A stretch of 6,740 nt of DNA from Bacteroidota bacterium (GTDB lineage Bacteria > Bacteroidota > Bacteroidia > Cytophagales > Cyclobacteriaceae): NCBI GenBank assembly GCA_023417955.1, contig JAEZDW010000415.1:1-6740 (forward strand), read 5' to 3'. Position 1 is the stretch's first letter, and every line of letters starts with the position of its first letter. Shown here piece after piece: positions 5,705 to 6,740 of this stretch. The notes below the pieces were generated by a model, which made no database searches, was not told the DNA's origin, and saw only the letters and a list, made by a program, of their open reading frames with translations. Both the position numbers and the translations under genes were made by a program.

Positions 5705-6094
5705 ATGGCGGAGAACAGAATAAAAATCGGCAGCAGGAAATCCTCAAAGGGTTCATCCGGAGGACAGGGCTTCTTTTCGCGTATTGAAACCCGATTCAAA
5801 CTTGAATCATACTTCGAAGAAGGTTTCCCTGTTCACTATCTGCCGAAAGTGGCTTTTGCTATGATTCTCGGTATCATGTATATCAGCAACACCCACTATG
5901 GCGAAAAGACGATAAGAAAGATCAACGCCATCCAGGCAGAAGTCGAAGACCTGAGGGCTGACTATACAACATTGAAAGCGGAGCTGATGTTTGCAAGTAA
6001 ACAATCGGAAGTTGCGCGTAAGGTTAAAGATCTGGGGCTGCGTGAAAGTCTGACCCCTCCATCAAAAGTGAAGGTTGAAGCCGGTGAATATTAA
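5705..6094 (+). CDS. ftsL: FtsL-like small membrane division protein
   Basis: Bitopic inner-membrane protein of 129 residues in the canonical ftsL position between rsmH and the penicillin-binding protein. The N-terminal cytoplasmic part (1-42) is basic and Ser/Gly-rich at first. One membrane segment follows (about 43-61, HYLPKVAFAMILGIMYISN). Residues 67-105 form a charged coiled coil (TIRKINAIQAEVEDLRADYT), as in FtsL/DivIC proteins that bind FtsB and FtsQ and activate septal FtsW-FtsI. The tail KDLGLRESLTPPSKV resembles the conserved end seen in Bacteroidota members, which differ strongly from E. coli FtsL in sequence. The assignment rests on topology, size and gene order more than residue identity. 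The start at ATG 5705 follows the rsmH stop by 6 nt. Its last 11 nt overlap the following gene, which suggests translational coupling and fixed co-production. Confidence 0.85.
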   Translation: MAENRIKIGSRKSSKGSSGGQGFFSRIETRFKLESYFEEGFPVHYLPKVAFAMILGIMYISNTHYGEKTIRKINAIQAEVEDLRADYTTLKAELMFASKQSEVARKVKDLGLRESLTPPSKVKVEAGEY

Positions 6095-6740
6095 GAAGTC
6101 TATACTGCTGAGAGTGCGGGTCGCATTTTTGTTTGTGGCCTTCTTCGCTGTGGCCGTCATCGCCAGGATCGCGCACATTCAGGTGGTTGAAGGTGAGAAG
6201 TGGTCGAAGCTTGGAGAACGGATTTCGTTTGACTATCGCCGGGTGAAAGCAACGCGCGGAAATATATACTCCGATAACGGCAGCCTCCTTGCAACATCGC
6301 TGCCGTTTTATAAGGTAGCCTTCGATGCAACACTGCCTAAGGATGAAATCTTTAACAAGGGCATTGACTCGCTTGCGCTTTGCCTGTCGTCCTTCTTTAA
6401 AGACAAGTCGAAAACCGAATACAAGCGAATGCTCCAGGATGCTCGTGCGGCTGGCAGGCAATACGTTATCATCAACCGAAAGCAGGTCGACTACCAGGAT
6501 AAGAAAACCATGATGACCTGGCCTATCTTCAGAGAAGGCAGGCTGCGTGGTGGCGCAATTTTCGAAAAAGTTGACGTGCGCTATAGACCATTTTCAAATC
6601 TCAGCAGACGTACCGTTGGTTTTATAAATGAAAACGACAAAGGCGCAGGCCTTGAGTACAGCTTTAACAAAGAACTCGCCGGGCAGGATGGTTATGCATA
6701 CTATCAAAAGATAGCTGGCGGAATCTGGAAACCAGTCTTC
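6084..6740 (+). CDS. ftsI: Penicillin-binding protein, FtsI/PBP2-type transpeptidase (N-terminal part, cut by window edge)
   Basis: Septal peptidoglycan transpeptidase; the first 219 residues are visible and the frame is open to the window end. It starts at GTG 6084 within the end of the FtsL-like gene (GTGAATATTAA, 11-nt overlap). The starting residues MNIKKSILLRVRVAF follow the pattern of Bacteroidota homologues. A single membrane anchor spans about 11-30. The PBP dimerisation domain follows, with RVKATRGNIYSDNGSLLATS (53-72) corresponding to the family's RG-IYDRNG-LA motif, and RYRPFSNLSRRTVGFIN (166-182) leading into GAGLEYSFNKELAG (187-200), the typical region before the catalytic domain. 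The transpeptidase active site (SxxK, SxN, KTG) would lie beyond the window. Position after ftsL favours ftsI (PBP3) over the elongation enzyme mrdA. Confidence 0.93.
   Translation, partial: MNIKKSILLRVRVAFLFVAFFAVAVIARIAHIQVVEGEKWSKLGERISFDYRRVKATRGNIYSDNGSLLATSLPFYKVAFDATLPKDEIFNKGIDSLALCLSSFFKDKSKTEYKRMLQDARAAGRQYVIINRKQVDYQDKKTMMTWPIFREGRLRGGAIFEKVDVRYRPFSNLSRRTVGFINENDKGAGLEYSFNKELAGQDGYAYYQKIAGGIWKPVF

Overview
The window looks like chromosomal DNA of a member of the Bacteroidota, most likely of Cytophagales type (inference). The reasons are a division and cell-wall (dcw) cluster start in the order mraZ - rsmH - small FtsL-like protein - penicillin-binding protein, a Bacteroidota-style -7 promoter element (TAnnTTTG) before mraZ, weak or absent Shine-Dalgarno sequences, a TlpA-type lipoprotein, and a four-helix-bundle '23S rRNA intervening sequence' (IVP/S23) gene. 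No rRNA, tRNA, CRISPR array or transposase gene was seen.

Left part (1-2452, minus strand): mnmA, cut at its 3' end by the window edge, is preceded by a gene for a lipid-anchored thioredoxin-fold protein of the TlpA family. The two are 74 nt apart and could be co-transcribed. Divergent from them at 2532-3641 (plus strand) is a CaiB/BaiF family (class III) CoA-transferase of unknown substrate.

Middle (3642-3880): a non-coding regulatory stretch. It holds three perfect AAAGTGG boxes at an exact 10-bp period, plus two degenerate ones upstream, directly before a TAnnTTTG promoter element. This is what an autoregulatory MraZ operator should look like. A second, inverted pair of the same boxes lies about 160 bp upstream, just after the CoA-transferase stop codon.

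Right part (3881-6740, plus strand): the dcw cluster, tightly packed and probably one transcript. mraZ is followed by an unusual insert of about 480 bp. The insert is an IVP/S23 four-helix-bundle gene bracketed by two inverted arrays of 7-bp units (NNCTGGC on the left, GCCAGNN on the right). The right array is translated as the N-terminal extension of RsmH, whose only possible start codon lies inside the insert and overlaps the end of the IVP gene. Then come rsmH, an FtsL-like membrane protein, and an FtsI/PBP2-type penicillin-binding protein that runs off the window. MraZ regulates the cluster, RsmH matures 16S rRNA, and the FtsL-like protein and PBP act in septal peptidoglycan synthesis. The IVP element between mraZ and rsmH is the part that standard dcw knowledge does not explain, and it is the main point of interest.
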